47,615 bases of DNA from Peribacillus deserti (GTDB lineage: Bacteria > Bacillota > Bacilli > Bacillales > DSM-1321), in assembly GCF_002863585.1 (NCBI RefSeq), contig NZ_PGUY01000073.1:1-47615 (forward strand), written 5' to 3'. Position numbers and translations under genes: made by a program. Below are positions 16,536-25,189 of this stretch, piece by piece (position 1 is the stretch's first letter; each line of letters starts with the position of its first letter). The notes under the pieces were generated by a model. That model was not told the origin of the DNA and searched no databases. It saw only the letters and a program-made list of their open reading frames with translations.

Positions 16536-17372
16536 TTATAGCATGAACTCTACAAAACTTGCATGCCGCATCATTCCGGCGCGTGTATAGTCCTGGAACT
16601 TAACTTTACATTGAATGACCGGCTTGAGATAGATCCATTGCTGGTCCTCACCCGCTGCCATTTGTTCAGCAATTTTCCGGAATGCTGATCGTTCAGCAGG
16701 CGGAACAAATTCGCAGATGCCGGCATGTTTTCCATCCTTCATGAGGGACCAGGCAAATTTGTCTTTCCGGATCCCGGTGATGAACACTGTATCAAACTTA
16801 TAGTTCTTCACCTTCAGCCAGTCCTGGCTTCGGGTGTTGGTTCTGTAGACACTGCCTTTCCGTTTCGACACGATTCCTTCGAGTTCCATTTCTTTCACTG
16901 CCTGAAAAAGTGCCTCTCCATCCTCGAATGATTTCGCTTTTGAAATGACAGAAGAATCTGCAACAGCCTGATCAAGCAGAGCTAACCTCTCCTCCAATGG
17001 CTTCTATGTTACATCTTGGCCATCCACATAGATCATATCAAAAGCGGAAAATTGAGCTGGCAGTTCTTCAGTCAGCTGGTTTACAGAACTCTGACCCGCT
17101 TGGAACCTTCGCATCACAGACTCCCAGCAGGGCCTGCCCTCCCTCATGACTACCATTTCCCCATCAAGAACCATTTCAGGGGGTAAAGAAATCTGTAACT
17201 CCGGGAACTGCAGGGTACATTCATTCTGATGCCTTGTATGGAGTTTTATGCCTTCAGCTGTTGAGGTAAGAATACAGCGGAATCCGTCCAGCTTTACTTG
17301 ATGTATATAATCCCCACTGGGCGGGGTATTCGATTTATGCAATAGCATGGGTTTTATAGGGGTATGAATCAT
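16536..17372 (-). pseudogene. ATP-dependent DNA ligase (LigB-like) with in-frame amber codon
   Basis: The full frame would be 278 aa, the size of the Bacillus LigB/LigD-type ligase domain. The adenylation motif is HQVKLDGFRC (motif I Lys near 28). Motif III is SAFDMIYVDG, motif IV LEGIVSKRKGS and motif V DWLKVKNY. A TAG at 17004-17006 falls right after motif III, with the frame continuing unbroken as KPLEERLALLDQ. Neither fragment alone has all catalytic motifs. A TTG at 16997 could restart translation but has no good RBS. One base change (for example CAG to TAG) explains it. No Ku gene is nearby. It could also be a sequencing error. Confidence 0.85.
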
Positions 17373-17434
17373 AATATCACCAACTCAATTCTACCAGCAT
17401 AAACAGAGCGGAAATAGAGGGAATGAGTGGGAAC

Positions 17435-17480
17435 AAAAAAACTGCACCACTTAGTCCTGCGTGCTGACAATGTGGTGCAG
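17435..17480 (-). terminator. terminator of terC
   Basis: 9-bp stem CTGCACCAC / GTGGTGCAG with a 21-nt loop, followed by TTTTTTTG on the minus strand, 11 bases beyond the stop. Confidence 0.8.
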
Positions 17481-17490
17481 CAACTGAATT

Positions 17491-18240
17491 TTATTCGGCT
17501 TTACTGCTTTCCTCTGCATGTTCCTTCGATAAAAACCATCCACCGATAGCGATGAGAAGCATAACTCCCCAGAAAATGGAGTTCCAGATCGGACCTTCGA
17601 CGAAATCATGAGAAATGATATGTAGAGATGGATGCGCCAGGGTATGCATTAATAATTTTACCCCGACCCAGCCGACGATCAGCATGGCGGCCTTTTCTAT
17701 ACTTGGACGTTCTGTTAATATCCTGACAAAAAATCCTGCTGCAAAACGAATGACAATTAATCCGGCAATGGCGCCTAATAGAATCACAATAAATTTGGCG
17801 CCATCCATACCGCCAATCTCAACCATCGGCGTATCCGGCAATGCCAAAACCAGGGCTACTGCTGCTAAGATTGAATCCACAGCGAATGCAATGTCTGCTA
17901 AGGCAATCTGCATAACAGTCATACGATAACTTTTGTCTTTTTTATTTTTCTCTCCATGATCTCTTTTAAGTAAATGCCTTAAAGAGATGAAAATTAAATA
18001 AGCGGCACCAATCGCCTGAATCTGCCATACATGAAAAAGGTAAGAAATGGCGAAAATGGCACCTATCCTGAAAATGAAGGCTAGTAACAACCCAATATTA
18101 ATAGCCTTTTTTTGCTGATCGGCCGGCAGATGCTTGGACATGATCGCCAGCACCAATGCATTATCAGCAGATAATAAACCTTCTAGAACAATCAAAATAA
18201 GTAACACCCAGCCGTATTCTAATAGTAAAGATACCTCCAT
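17491..18240 (-). CDS. TerC-family membrane protein
   Basis: 249 aa with about seven transmembrane segments and the TerC hallmark EGLLSADNALVLAIM near residue 20, plus ALADIAFAVDSILAAVALVLA. Both carry intramembrane Asp/Asn residues thought to bind metal. B. subtilis TerC proteins (MeeF, MeeY) export manganese and help load exported enzymes. The start is ATG 18240 with AGGGGGT five bases upstream; an open frame extends 35 codons further but has a far weaker case. I looked for a yybP-ykoY manganese riboswitch upstream and could not see one. Confidence 0.88.
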   Translation of the reverse strand: MEVSLLLEYGWVLLILIVLEGLLSADNALVLAIMSKHLPADQQKKAINIGLLLAFIFRIGAIFAISYLFHVWQIQAIGAAYLIFISLRHLLKRDHGEKNKKDKSYRMTVMQIALADIAFAVDSILAAVALVLALPDTPMVEIGGMDGAKFIVILLGAIAGLIVIRFAAGFFVRILTERPSIEKAAMLIVGWVGVKLLMHTLAHPSLHIISHDFVEGPIWNSIFWGVMLLIAIGGWFLSKEHAEESSKAE

Positions 18241-18604
18241 ATTGACCCCCTTTATGATGATGCTCCCTGAGCAATAGTAAAATATTACATGACCGGCTAA
18301 TTTTTGTATACCTTCACATGAACAATTCCGAGCCGGTTCATTCATTTCTCCTGATGATCTCTCGCTGGAGATTTCTCCTTCTTGTTCCTTTCAGGCTTCT
18401 ACATGTATGGTTCATGGTTTGTATAGTATATGGACCTTTCTTAATAACTATCGATAGATTCTTTAATTCCCGGGATACCCTTGATGGATCGAAGGGAATG
18501 TAATTCGTGACAATCAATGCTATGTGTTATACAGAGCTTTTGATGCCAGTAATAAAGAAATCATATTAGACTTGACTCAAGAACAAGATCCATAACCAGT
18601 CCAT

Positions 18605-19087
18605 CTACATAAACCAAATATTAATTATAAACCCTAATCTGAATTGACTAAACGCATTTGATAACTTGTACACAAATTGTTCATTTTCTTTTTTGGAAAA
18701 GCTCTGTTAAACATGGCTGTTGATTGCAGCTAGCAGGCACTCGATTTCCGCGGGGCGTTCCGGGAGGAGTCTCGCATATCCGTTCCAATCAACATCGTGC
18801 AAAATTCAACAATGACCTTTAACATAGCCTTTGGAAAAAAGGATGTAAAACTGATGAACTCCATCCACTCCGTACATTTGGTTTAGATAGACTGCCCGCT
18901 CCTGCTCTATCTTGTCAGGAACTGGTTCAATTCCAATTCCTTCGCTTACCTTGGTTCACGCTTTGTCTCCTCCTTGTATTCCGTAAACCTGCCGGGGTCG
19001 CCCACTTTCTTCTATGCCAATGAACTTTCTACATATAGAGAAATTACCCGCAAACTCACAAATAAGGATCTGTTGATTTATATCTCC
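18605..19087 (-). pseudogene. decayed gene interrupted by element R4
   Basis: If R4 and one copy of its target duplication are removed, a minus-strand frame of ~113 codons appears: ...QQILICEFAGNFSICRK, GRPRQVYGIQGGDKA, then an in-frame TGA at 18956-18958, then EQERAVYLNQMYGVDGVHQF, YILFSK | KENEQFVYKLSNAF, ending WFM-TAG at 18605. The frame runs exactly across the insertion point. A ribosome-binding-like AAGGAG lies at the 5' edge, but the start codon is missing (ATA). So there are three lesions: lost start, nonsense codon and insertion. I do not recognise the protein family. Confidence 0.5.
18700..18829. mobile_element. MITE-like element R4 (130 bp, subfamily 2)
   Basis: Termini AGCTCTGTTAAA and, inverted, GGCTATGTTAAA, flanked by a perfect 8-bp duplication TTTGGAAA (18692-18699 and 18830-18837). 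The inner part keeps the CCGCGGGGCGTTCC / GAGTCTCGC core seen in R1-R3. The interruption of the reading frame at 18605-19087 gives independent proof of insertion. Confidence 0.82.
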
Positions 19088-19320
19088 TTATGAATGAAAC
19101 ATGCCTTACCTTTAATACACTGAGAGTAGGAAATGTAACAAATCAAAGGGGGTAACCTATGCACAGATAGACCAAATACCCGGTCACATACCAGCTGATC
19201 CGTTTAATATGTTACTACCCGCCTGGTTCTTTTGGAGCAAAACCTGAGCCGCTTACGGAACAGCTGTTTACCTGAGCATTCATTAACCTGAGAATAAATT
19301 CATAATAAGGAGTGATTCGA

Positions 19321-19659
19321 GTGAAACGGGTCGGAAAAGACGAGTTTGTTCCTGGTTTTGTACCACACCATAATCATGGCTCTGTCGATTATACATCTGT
19401 AGATGCAGGTCATGTCCATCAATGCCTGGATGTGACTCATCCAGCCATCCAGACCCAGGATGGTACGCATGTTCATTATACTGAAGGTTATGTGGTGTTT
19501 GAGGATGGACACACCCATCATTATAAGGCGTACTCAGGTCCCGCTATACCCGTTGGGAATGGAATGCATGTTCATTATTATGATTTTTATACGACTGAAG
19601 CCAATGGACACCGGCACAGGGTCAAAGGCGTTGATCAGCCAGCTCCTGGTTCCAAATAA
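19321..19659 (+). CDS. ymaF: YmaF-family protein
   Basis: 112 aa, His-rich and composed of three internal repeats with the pattern G-H-x-H: AGHVHQCLDVTHPAI, GTHVHYTEGYVVFEDGHTHH, GMHVHYYDFYTTEANGHRHR. This is the layout of the YmaF family (B. subtilis), whose function is unknown. Regular His pairs suggest metal binding on a beta-solenoid-like scaffold. The start is GTG 19321 with AAGGAG eight bases upstream. It converges with a TerC-family gene, which fits a loose metal-handling neighbourhood. Confidence 0.8.
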   Translation: MKRVGKDEFVPGFVPHHNHGSVDYTSVDAGHVHQCLDVTHPAIQTQDGTHVHYTEGYVVFEDGHTHHYKAYSGPAIPVGNGMHVHYYDFYTTEANGHRHRVKGVDQPAPGSK

Positions 19660-19823
19660 GATAAATAGTAAAAGGGGCTGGACCACTACTCCAATCCCTA
19701 TTACTGATTCACATTTTTATGCCCCCGATCAGCCTAAAAGCCTACATACCGAACTGCTGTTAAAAACGCAAAAAAATAGTGCCGGCCTCTGCACCACAAT
19801 GCAAAAACCAGACACTGCAATCA

Positions 19824-20585
19824 TCAATGTGAAAACTTCTCAGCCCTGTTCTTTCGGATTGCATGGATGATGAAAGTAATGACAAACGCCAGTATCATGA
19901 TCCCGATGAATATCTCATTTGGTATATGGATGCCAATGAGGGTAAGACCCATTTTGACAGCGATGAATGTGATCAGTGCGTAGGCTGTCGTTTCAAGCTC
20001 GGGCACTCGATTCATCAAGCTGATAAAGAAGGTTGCGACTCCACGCATCAATAATATCCCGATCATGCCGCCCAATAGGAGCACCCACACTTCCTCAGAT
20101 ACGGCAAGGGCTGTAAGGATACTGTCTACCGAAAAAGCTAAATCCATTAATTCGACAGATATAACGGTAGCCCAGAAAAAGCCGAAAGTGGACACGAGCC
20201 AGCCCTTTGGCTTATGTGTTTCTTCCTCTTCTCCGCCATCTGTGCTTTTGAACTTGTCCATAAAAAATTTGACCGCAAGCCATAATAGATACAGCGCACC
20301 GATTAGTTTAATGAACCAAAGCTTGATGAGGAAGGTTCCCAGTCCGATAAAGATAAACCGGAATACATAAGCTCCCCATAATCCATAAATTAAGGCTTTC
20401 TTTTGCTGTTCCTTCGGCAGCGGCTTCACGAAAGCAGACAGCACCAGCGCATTGTCCGCGGAAAGAATACATTCCAGTACAGCCAGGGAAAGGATTAACC
20501 CCCATGCTTTTGATGAAGTAAGCACCTCTGCCCACATATGCCCGTCAAACATTGAAGCGTATGTTGCTAAAATATCCTGCCACAT
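19824..20585 (-). CDS. TerC-family membrane protein (YceF/MeeF-like)
   Basis: 253 aa, about seven transmembrane segments. The hallmark LAVLECILSADNALVLSAF near residue 40 and VELMDLAFSVDSILTALAV near 145 carry the conserved acidic/Asn residues. A charged loop (KFKSTDGGEEEETHKPKG) separates the halves. It is a second, divergent TerC paralogue 1.6 kb from the first. Family members act in Mn(II) efflux and metalation of secreted enzymes. Start ATG after AAGGAG. The MarR gene directly upstream reads the same way (57-base gap), so the two may be co-transcribed and MarR-controlled. Confidence 0.88.
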   Translation of the reverse strand: MWQDILATYASMFDGHMWAEVLTSSKAWGLILSLAVLECILSADNALVLSAFVKPLPKEQQKKALIYGLWGAYVFRFIFIGLGTFLIKLWFIKLIGALYLLWLAVKFFMDKFKSTDGGEEEETHKPKGWLVSTFGFFWATVISVELMDLAFSVDSILTALAVSEEVWVLLLGGMIGILLMRGVATFFISLMNRVPELETTAYALITFIAVKMGLTLIGIHIPNEIFIGIMILAFVITFIIHAIRKNRAEKFSH

Positions 20586-20642
20586 TCTCTGTTAACTCCT
20601 TTTCTGTGTATGACTAGATGTCCTCGGTAAGATTCCTAAGAA

Positions 20643-21080
20643 CTATTTCATTTTCTCCAATAATTCATTCAGTTTTTCAAGGCCCGCTATCATGTCCTTC
20701 AGTGCCGTTTCAGATTCCTCTTTTATAGAAGAAGAAATCTTCTCAAGCAGCGCCTTATTGATTTCTGTAACGGCAGCCATCCCTTGATCTGAAAGCATGA
20801 CCTTCACAACTCGTTCATCCTCTGGATTCCTTGCGCGTTCCAAAAAGCCCTCCTTCTCAAGCTTCTTGCACATGGTGGATATATTCGTCCCCGCCATATT
20901 GAGCCTGGAAGCAAGCGTGCCAATCGTATGTGAACCCTGCTCCCGGATTTCCACCAAAATTCGTACCTGGAGGCTCGTTAATCCATACCGATCGGAAAGA
21001 GAGGCAATGATCGTATTCGTATTTTCACTGATCTTCCTCGTATAATTCCATAGAGTATTTTTGAAGTCCATTACGACCAT
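20643..21080 (-). CDS. MarR-family transcriptional regulator
   Basis: 145 aa winged helix-turn-helix protein: LTSLQVRILVEIREQGSHTIG, recognition region LASRLNMAGTNISTMCKKLEK, wing ARNPEDERVVKVMLSDQG, then two C-terminal dimerisation helices. The variant RNPEDERVVKV replaces the common DxRDxR wing signature. The start is ATG 21080 after AGGGGG. A 45-base inverted repeat lies 19 bases upstream of the start codon, and autoregulation is likely. The downstream TerC gene is the most likely co-regulated partner. Confidence 0.9.
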   Translation of the reverse strand: MVVMDFKNTLWNYTRKISENTNTIIASLSDRYGLTSLQVRILVEIREQGSHTIGTLASRLNMAGTNISTMCKKLEKEGFLERARNPEDERVVKVMLSDQGMAAVTEINKALLEKISSSIKEESETALKDMIAGLEKLNELLEKMK

Positions 21081-21098
21081 AAGGATCCCCCTGCTTAA

Positions 21099-21143
21099 AT
21101 ATGATCTATAATATATATAGCCTATATGTATTATAGATCATAT
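21099..21143. promoter_or_regulatory. 15-bp perfect inverted repeat, likely MarR operator
   Basis: Arms ATATGATCTATAATA (21099-21113) and TATTATAGATCATAT (21129-21143) around a 15-base centre that is itself partly symmetric. It lies immediately upstream of the MarR coding region, overlapping where its promoter must be. The size suggests binding of one or two regulator dimers. Confidence 0.75.
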
Positions 21144-21493
21144 TCCTTTATTTATCCAATTCTCTGCCTGCATGACTCTTCCTTTCACGTAGTTTTAACT
21201 AAACGGACTGAGTCAACTCTTTTTCGTTGACGTGAACGTTACATTGTAACACGTTTTATTTTTAGGAGGAGATGATTGCTGAAATATGTTTATACAAAAT
21301 CAGGTAGAAATTTGGATGACAGTTCATTGCTTATTAAACCAAAGACTTATTTTAGCTGTTTCTATTCCCTAAAAATACGACTTTAATGTATTTCTTTTTA
21401 ACCGATATAAGGAATGAAAATGAAAATATACAGGACTGTATTAATTGGAGAGATACTGCTGCTTGGTAACAATTTGAAAAGGGAGATTTTTAT
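21144..21493. other. region between MarR operator and Spo0E-like gene
   Basis: No well-supported gene. A 36-codon frame could start at TTG 21276 (AGGAGG six bases upstream; LLKYVYTKSGRNLDD...), preceded by the small palindrome GTTACATTGTAAC at 21238-21250. It ends without resembling any family and is only a weak candidate. Confidence 0.35.
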
Positions 21494-21673
21494 ATGAATT
21501 ACCAATGTGTTTGCAGCACTGCCGCTGAAATACATGAGAGAATGGATCAACTTCGGGTTGAGCTCATTCATACCGGCATAAAAGAGGGACTCCTGAGTTC
21601 TAATACAATCAGAATCAGTCAGCAGCTTGATGCTTGTCTAAATAAATATGAAGTGGTCAAAAAAAGCTGTTAA
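21494..21673 (+). CDS. Spo0E-like aspartyl-phosphate phosphatase
   Basis: 59 aa. Family pattern: ERMDQLRVELIHTG in the first helix, KEGLLSSNTI in the loop, then the signature helix RISQQLDACLNKY (SQxLD motif, whose Asp is essential in Spo0E). Such proteins dephosphorylate Spo0A~P and delay sporulation, or act on other response regulators. Start ATG with GGGAG eight to nine bases upstream. It is followed immediately by a strong terminator. Three Cys residues near the ends are unusual but not diagnostic. Confidence 0.85.
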   Translation: MNYQCVCSTAAEIHERMDQLRVELIHTGIKEGLLSSNTIRISQQLDACLNKYEVVKKSC

Positions 21674-21682
21674 TGAATACAA

Positions 21683-21713
21683 AAAAACCACGCTTTAGTT
21701 CTGCGTGGTTTTT
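21683..21713. terminator. bidirectional terminator
   Basis: 11-bp stem AAAAACCACGC / GCGTGGTTTTT with a 9-nt loop between the converging Spo0E-like and HAD phosphatase genes. Confidence 0.87.
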
Positions 21714-21741
21714 ACTATTTTACGGGATAAAAAATATTTGG

Positions 21742-22521
21742 TTACAGCAGGCCAACCATTTGAAGACCATGATAGATCCCGTCATCTTCAACAGATTTTG
21801 TCACGTATCTAGCGGCTTCTTTTACCTTTTTTTCTGCATTCCCCATGGCCACACTATTCTTTACAGTTAAGAGCATTTCCATATCATTCAATCCATCTCC
21901 AAAGGCAAATAGGTTTTCTTCAGGAATCCCAAGTTTTTCAGCTATCTTTTCAATACCTTTTGCTTTTGATCCTCCTCTGGGCAGAACATCCACTGAAACG
22001 GGGTGCCATCTGATAAAGTCAAAGTCTTTAAAATCCCGTTCGTATTGATTCTCGGCCCCTACTGGACAAAATAGAAGTGACTGATACAGGTCCCGCCCTT
22101 TGTAATAAAGTGCATCATGAGTAGGGAAACGTCCTATTTTCAATGTATCAATGCTTTCCTTTATGTATTCATGCTCTGGTACGTTAGCTCTCATATCCTC
22201 GTGGTCCATGAAAACAACCGGATGGTTATTAAGCAGTGCTGCCTCTGTCAATTTCTCAAGTGATGATATGTTCAGCGGATTGGTATATAATACTTCTCCA
22301 TTCAAAACGACGTATTGGCCGTTATAGCTGATAAACGTGTTAATATCTAATTCTCTCCGCAAATCCTCAAACATAAATGGGGCTCGCCCTGTTGCTATTG
22401 CTATTATATGTCCCTCTTCTTTTAGTTTAAATATTGCCTTCTTTGTTGAAAGAGGCAATTCTTTCTCATGGTTCAGCAATGTTCCGTCAATATCAAAAAA
22501 TATTACACTTTGGTTTGTCAC
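21742..22521 (-). CDS. Cof-type HAD phosphatase (YkrA-like)
   Basis: 259 aa. HAD motif I is VIFFDIDGTLLNHEK, motif II AIATGRAPFMF, motif III the Lys in GGSKAKGIEKI, and motif IV FAFGDGLNDMEML. The cap region resembles B. subtilis YkrA (ELDINTFISYNGQYVVLNGE), with nearly identical length. It should hydrolyse small phosphorylated metabolites such as sugar phosphates or FMN. GTG 22521 is preferred (AGGA six bases upstream). The frame is open for 51 further codons with no better site. Confidence 0.88.
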   Translation of the reverse strand: MTNQSVIFFDIDGTLLNHEKELPLSTKKAIFKLKEEGHIIAIATGRAPFMFEDLRRELDINTFISYNGQYVVLNGEVLYTNPLNISSLEKLTEAALLNNHPVVFMDHEDMRANVPEHEYIKESIDTLKIGRFPTHDALYYKGRDLYQSLLFCPVGAENQYERDFKDFDFIRWHPVSVDVLPRGGSKAKGIEKIAEKLGIPEENLFAFGDGLNDMEMLLTVKNSVAMGNAEKKVKEAARYVTKSVEDDGIYHGLQMVGLL

Positions 22522-22926
22522 GATTATTCCTACTTTCATAGATGTATTAAAATGTTTCAATGAAGTTCCGCATAGGGTTCCTCTTTCATTTAATTTTCCT
22601 ATTATATCATGATGGAGTAGATTTGAACGGAAATTGTGTTTTCTGCCTTTACCCCCTTTAAAATAGCGGAACAAAACTACGATTTAATATGTCCCAATAA
22701 AGTTTCCTCGTCTCGTCTTTTACTGCTGACTATTGCTGATCTCTACTGATTATTTCCCCTCATCCCTTAGTGTTTTTAGTATCATACAATACCTTTTTAT
22801 CCTTCATCCCCTTGATCCTATCTCTTAAATTTTCCATGATTCGACCTTTTTCAGTCATTTCGTTCGAGGCTTTTTCTTGCTATGATATTTCTAAGAGTAT
22901 AAACTAGAAAATCCAGGAGGTGCATC
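22522..22926. other. divergent intergenic region
   Basis: 5' regions of the HAD phosphatase (minus) and RsbR paralogue (plus). A trivial 11-base triplication of a CTGAT-like word occurs near 22727-22760. A TATGAT near 22879 could be a -10 for the RsbR gene, without a clear -35. No SigB-type promoter (GTTTAA...GGGTAT) was seen. Confidence 0.4.
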
Positions 22927-23757
22927 ATGAAGACTGTTATTAATCCTAATTTAAAAACAATTTCTCAAAAAATAGAGTCTCAGACAGCAGAACTGGCACA
23001 GCAAAGATATCATGCTGATTCAGCCATTTATAGCGGAAACGTCGATATTTCATTACGGAATTGGCGGGAGAATATCATTCGTATTTTTGCTCAATCCATC
23101 TGTGATGATATAGATTTAACCTATCAACATTTAAAGAACTGGGGAACCGATAGTGTCAACCTATTGGTCAATTTAGATTTACCGCTGGATTTAGCCATCG
23201 AGGAGGTTCGTTTTTACAGAGACACAATTGGTGAAATCATTAAAGACGAGGCTATAAAATATGAGTTTTCCCTTGAAGAATTTTATAAAATCATATCACA
23301 GTTTGACTCCGTTTTGGATCGGGCCGTTCATTGGCTCAGTATGTCTTATTCCGGAACTTTCTCTACAAGATTGCTTGCGGCAGAGGCAACTGCTTTGGAG
23401 CTTTCCATTCCAGTAATCCAGATTTCGGATGAAGTTGGGGTCCTTCCTCTTGTCGGAGATATTGATACCAAGAGGTCCCAGGAATTGATGGATAAAGCCA
23501 TGCGGGGTGCATCCGATCTACAGTTAAGTTATATTATTATTGATTTATCAGGGGTGCCAATCATAGATACGATGGTTGCAAATCATATTTTCCAGGTAAT
23601 GGACGCACTTAAATTGGTAGGAGTCGTTCCCATAATGACGGGTATAAGACCAGAAATTTCACAAACGATGGTCCACCTGGGAATAAAACTTGAAGGTGTA
23701 TCAACCTTCGCAAGTCTGCATAAAGCCATTAAAATGATTGAAAAGAGAAATGCCTGA
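22927..23757 (+). CDS. RsbR-family stressosome protein with C-terminal STAS domain
   Basis: 276 aa. Residues ~1-150 form a helical, non-haem globin-like RsbR N-terminal domain (ENIIRIFAQSICDDIDLTY, LDLAIEEVRFYRDTIGEII). Residues ~160-276 are a STAS domain (IPVIQISDEVGVLPLVGDID, IIIDLSGVPIIDTMVANHIF). The usual phosphorylatable Thr pair of RsbRA is not obvious: DLSGVPIID has Ser where Thr is frequent. Strong RBS CCAGGAGGTG. A short terminator follows. It converges with an RsbT-like kinase gene, so the two form an RsbR-RsbT pair without RsbS. Confidence 0.87.
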   Translation: MKTVINPNLKTISQKIESQTAELAQQRYHADSAIYSGNVDISLRNWRENIIRIFAQSICDDIDLTYQHLKNWGTDSVNLLVNLDLPLDLAIEEVRFYRDTIGEIIKDEAIKYEFSLEEFYKIISQFDSVLDRAVHWLSMSYSGTFSTRLLAAEATALELSIPVIQISDEVGVLPLVGDIDTKRSQELMDKAMRGASDLQLSYIIIDLSGVPIIDTMVANHIFQVMDALKLVGVVPIMTGIRPEISQTMVHLGIKLEGVSTFASLHKAIKMIEKRNA

Positions 23758-23758
23758 G

Positions 23759-23780
23759 CATCCTAGTTAGGATGTTTTTT
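23759..23780 (+). terminator. terminator of the RsbR-like gene
   Basis: 7-bp stem CATCCTA / TAGGATG with a 2-base centre, then TTTTTT, two bases after the stop codon. A second hairpin (GGGAATACC / GGTATCCC, 23814-23839) lies between here and the RsbT-like gene. Confidence 0.75.
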
Positions 23781-23895
23781 CTATCTACAAAGTATAAGCG
23801 CTCTAAAGTAAAAGGGAATACCAAAAAAATCGGTATCCCCAAATCTTTTATAGACCCATACATGGAGTGTGTGTATTAAATTGTACGGCGCAGCA

Positions 23896-24294
23896 TTATT
23901 GCCATTTAGTAACGGTTATAGATGTCCCTGTCCCCACAGCTGACTCTATAAAAAATTCATCCATTAATTTATTTACCCCAGACAAACCCACTCCGAGACC
24001 TCCAGAGGTAGTATATCCTGGTTCTAATGCCTTGTTAATATTCTCGATTCCCGGACCGTTATCCGTGGCGGTAATTTTTATTCCTACTTTGGGATTCTTA
24101 CCGAGGATCTCAAAGACAAAGGAGCCTGAACCTGCATAATAATACATATTTCTCCCTAATTCAGAAATGGCTGTAATGACTTTGGCTTGATTAACAGAAG
24201 TAAAATGGAGGGACTTGGATAATTCTCTGCCCATCTTTCGGGCTAATACAAGGTCACCTTCATTTTGAATATCAATAAATAAAATTTTTTTCAT
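23896..24294 (-). CDS. RsbT-like anti-sigma/serine kinase
   Basis: 132 aa GHKL-fold ATPase like RsbT (133 aa). The N box is QAKVITAISELGRNMYYYAG. G1 is ITATDNGPGIENI, followed by GYTTSGGLGVGLSGVNKLMDEF (ATP lid and G2), then GTGTSITVTKWQ. RsbT phosphorylates STAS proteins of the stressosome and then activates the phosphatase RsbU. No RsbU, RsbW or SigB gene is in the window, so its output is unknown. The ribosome binding site is weak. Confidence 0.87.
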   Translation of the reverse strand: MKKILFIDIQNEGDLVLARKMGRELSKSLHFTSVNQAKVITAISELGRNMYYYAGSGSFVFEILGKNPKVGIKITATDNGPGIENINKALEPGYTTSGGLGVGLSGVNKLMDEFFIESAVGTGTSITVTKWQ

Positions 24295-24422
24295 ATTCTA
24301 TTTCAACCGTAAAATAATAAGATTTTCTTATTAACAGAAACCGTTTATTTACTTGATATATTTTCATGAAATCCTCCAAAAAAATAATTTTGACTTTGTA
24401 ATTTAAAAACTTCAATAAAAAA

Positions 24423-24454
24423 GCCAAAAAGAAGAATAGGGTCTTCTTTTTGGC
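24423..24454 (-). terminator. terminator of the minus-strand DUF2294 gene
   Basis: 13-bp stem GCCAAAAAGAAGA / TCTTCTTTTTGGC with a 6-nt loop, beyond the stop of the DUF2294 gene. Its internal A/T tracts could stop transcription on either strand. Confidence 0.75.
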
Positions 24455-24490
24455 CTACGTCCAATCCTATCGCCTGGAACATTCGTGCCG

Positions 24491-25189
24491 TTATTTGCGG
24501 GGCTGTAGTATAAAAACAGTCTCACTTTTGTCTAGTTCGAAATTCCACGTAACAAATGTATTTTCAAGCTTAGCATTTAAATAAGATTCAAATTGTTTTT
24601 TGTGATTTTGTAATAATCGCTTTTCAAGGTTTCTTTTTGCTAAGGTAAGGGTTTCTTGAAATTCTAAAAATATTAGTTCTTTTTCAATGCTAATAAGTAT
24701 TTCATCTCGAACTATGACTAAAGTCCTCGGGTTTAATAAATAAGAATAAACTTCTCCGGGTTTCTTTTCCGCTTCCTCACTCACCAGTATCATTTCTTTA
24801 TGCACTTCTTTTTGGTTGGGATACGTACTGCCGAGAACATTGACACCTTCTTTAGAACTTATACCGATAAACATTCCCGACTGAGTTTCCAAATTCCAGT
24901 CATAATAGAATTCTTCAATTTCAATCCCGGTGTTCGCCATAATAAATGTCTTGATATCGTTAATTAACGTTTCCATTAACATGTCTCTGATTTTTTGCAC
25001 GTAACTGCTTTGATCTTTGTTTAATAATTTATTCTCTACAGGAGTAAGAAAATCTTTTAAATATATTGTAATATAGGGATTTGAAATGGTAGCATATACT
25101 GCCCCCGGCCCTTTGCCAAAATGTTCACGAAGCAATCGGCCCACAAAACTTCCTAATTCCTTTTCCTTCTTCTGTTTCTCCATTAACAT
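24491..25189 (-). CDS. tandem DUF2294-domain protein, copy 1
   Basis: 232 aa made of two similar halves. The N-terminal half carries the family signature (GRLLREHFGKGPGAVYATIS, KDFLTPVENKLL). The C-terminal half repeats the pattern more loosely (YLLNPRTLVIVRDEILISIE, TLTLAKRNLEKRL). Both halves end in a WNxE/D-type strand (YYDWNLETQSGMFIGI; VTWNFELDKSETVFIL). It is a soluble protein of unknown function. ATG 25189 is chosen for AAAGGA eight bases upstream. It is divergent from a paralogue at 25512, pointing to a local duplication with inversion and a shared 322-base control region. The neighbours are stressosome-type proteins. Confidence 0.8.
   Translation of the reverse strand: MLMEKQKKEKELGSFVGRLLREHFGKGPGAVYATISNPYITIYLKDFLTPVENKLLNKDQSSYVQKIRDMLMETLINDIKTFIMANTGIEIEEFYYDWNLETQSGMFIGISSKEGVNVLGSTYPNQKEVHKEMILVSEEAEKKPGEVYSYLLNPRTLVIVRDEILISIEKELIFLEFQETLTLAKRNLEKRLLQNHKKQFESYLNAKLENTFVTWNFELDKSETVFILQPRK

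Noticed and set aside
18241-18430. yybP-ykoY manganese riboswitch ahead of terC
   Set aside because: The conserved loop sequences expected of this riboswitch could not be found; only unrelated short hairpins are present.
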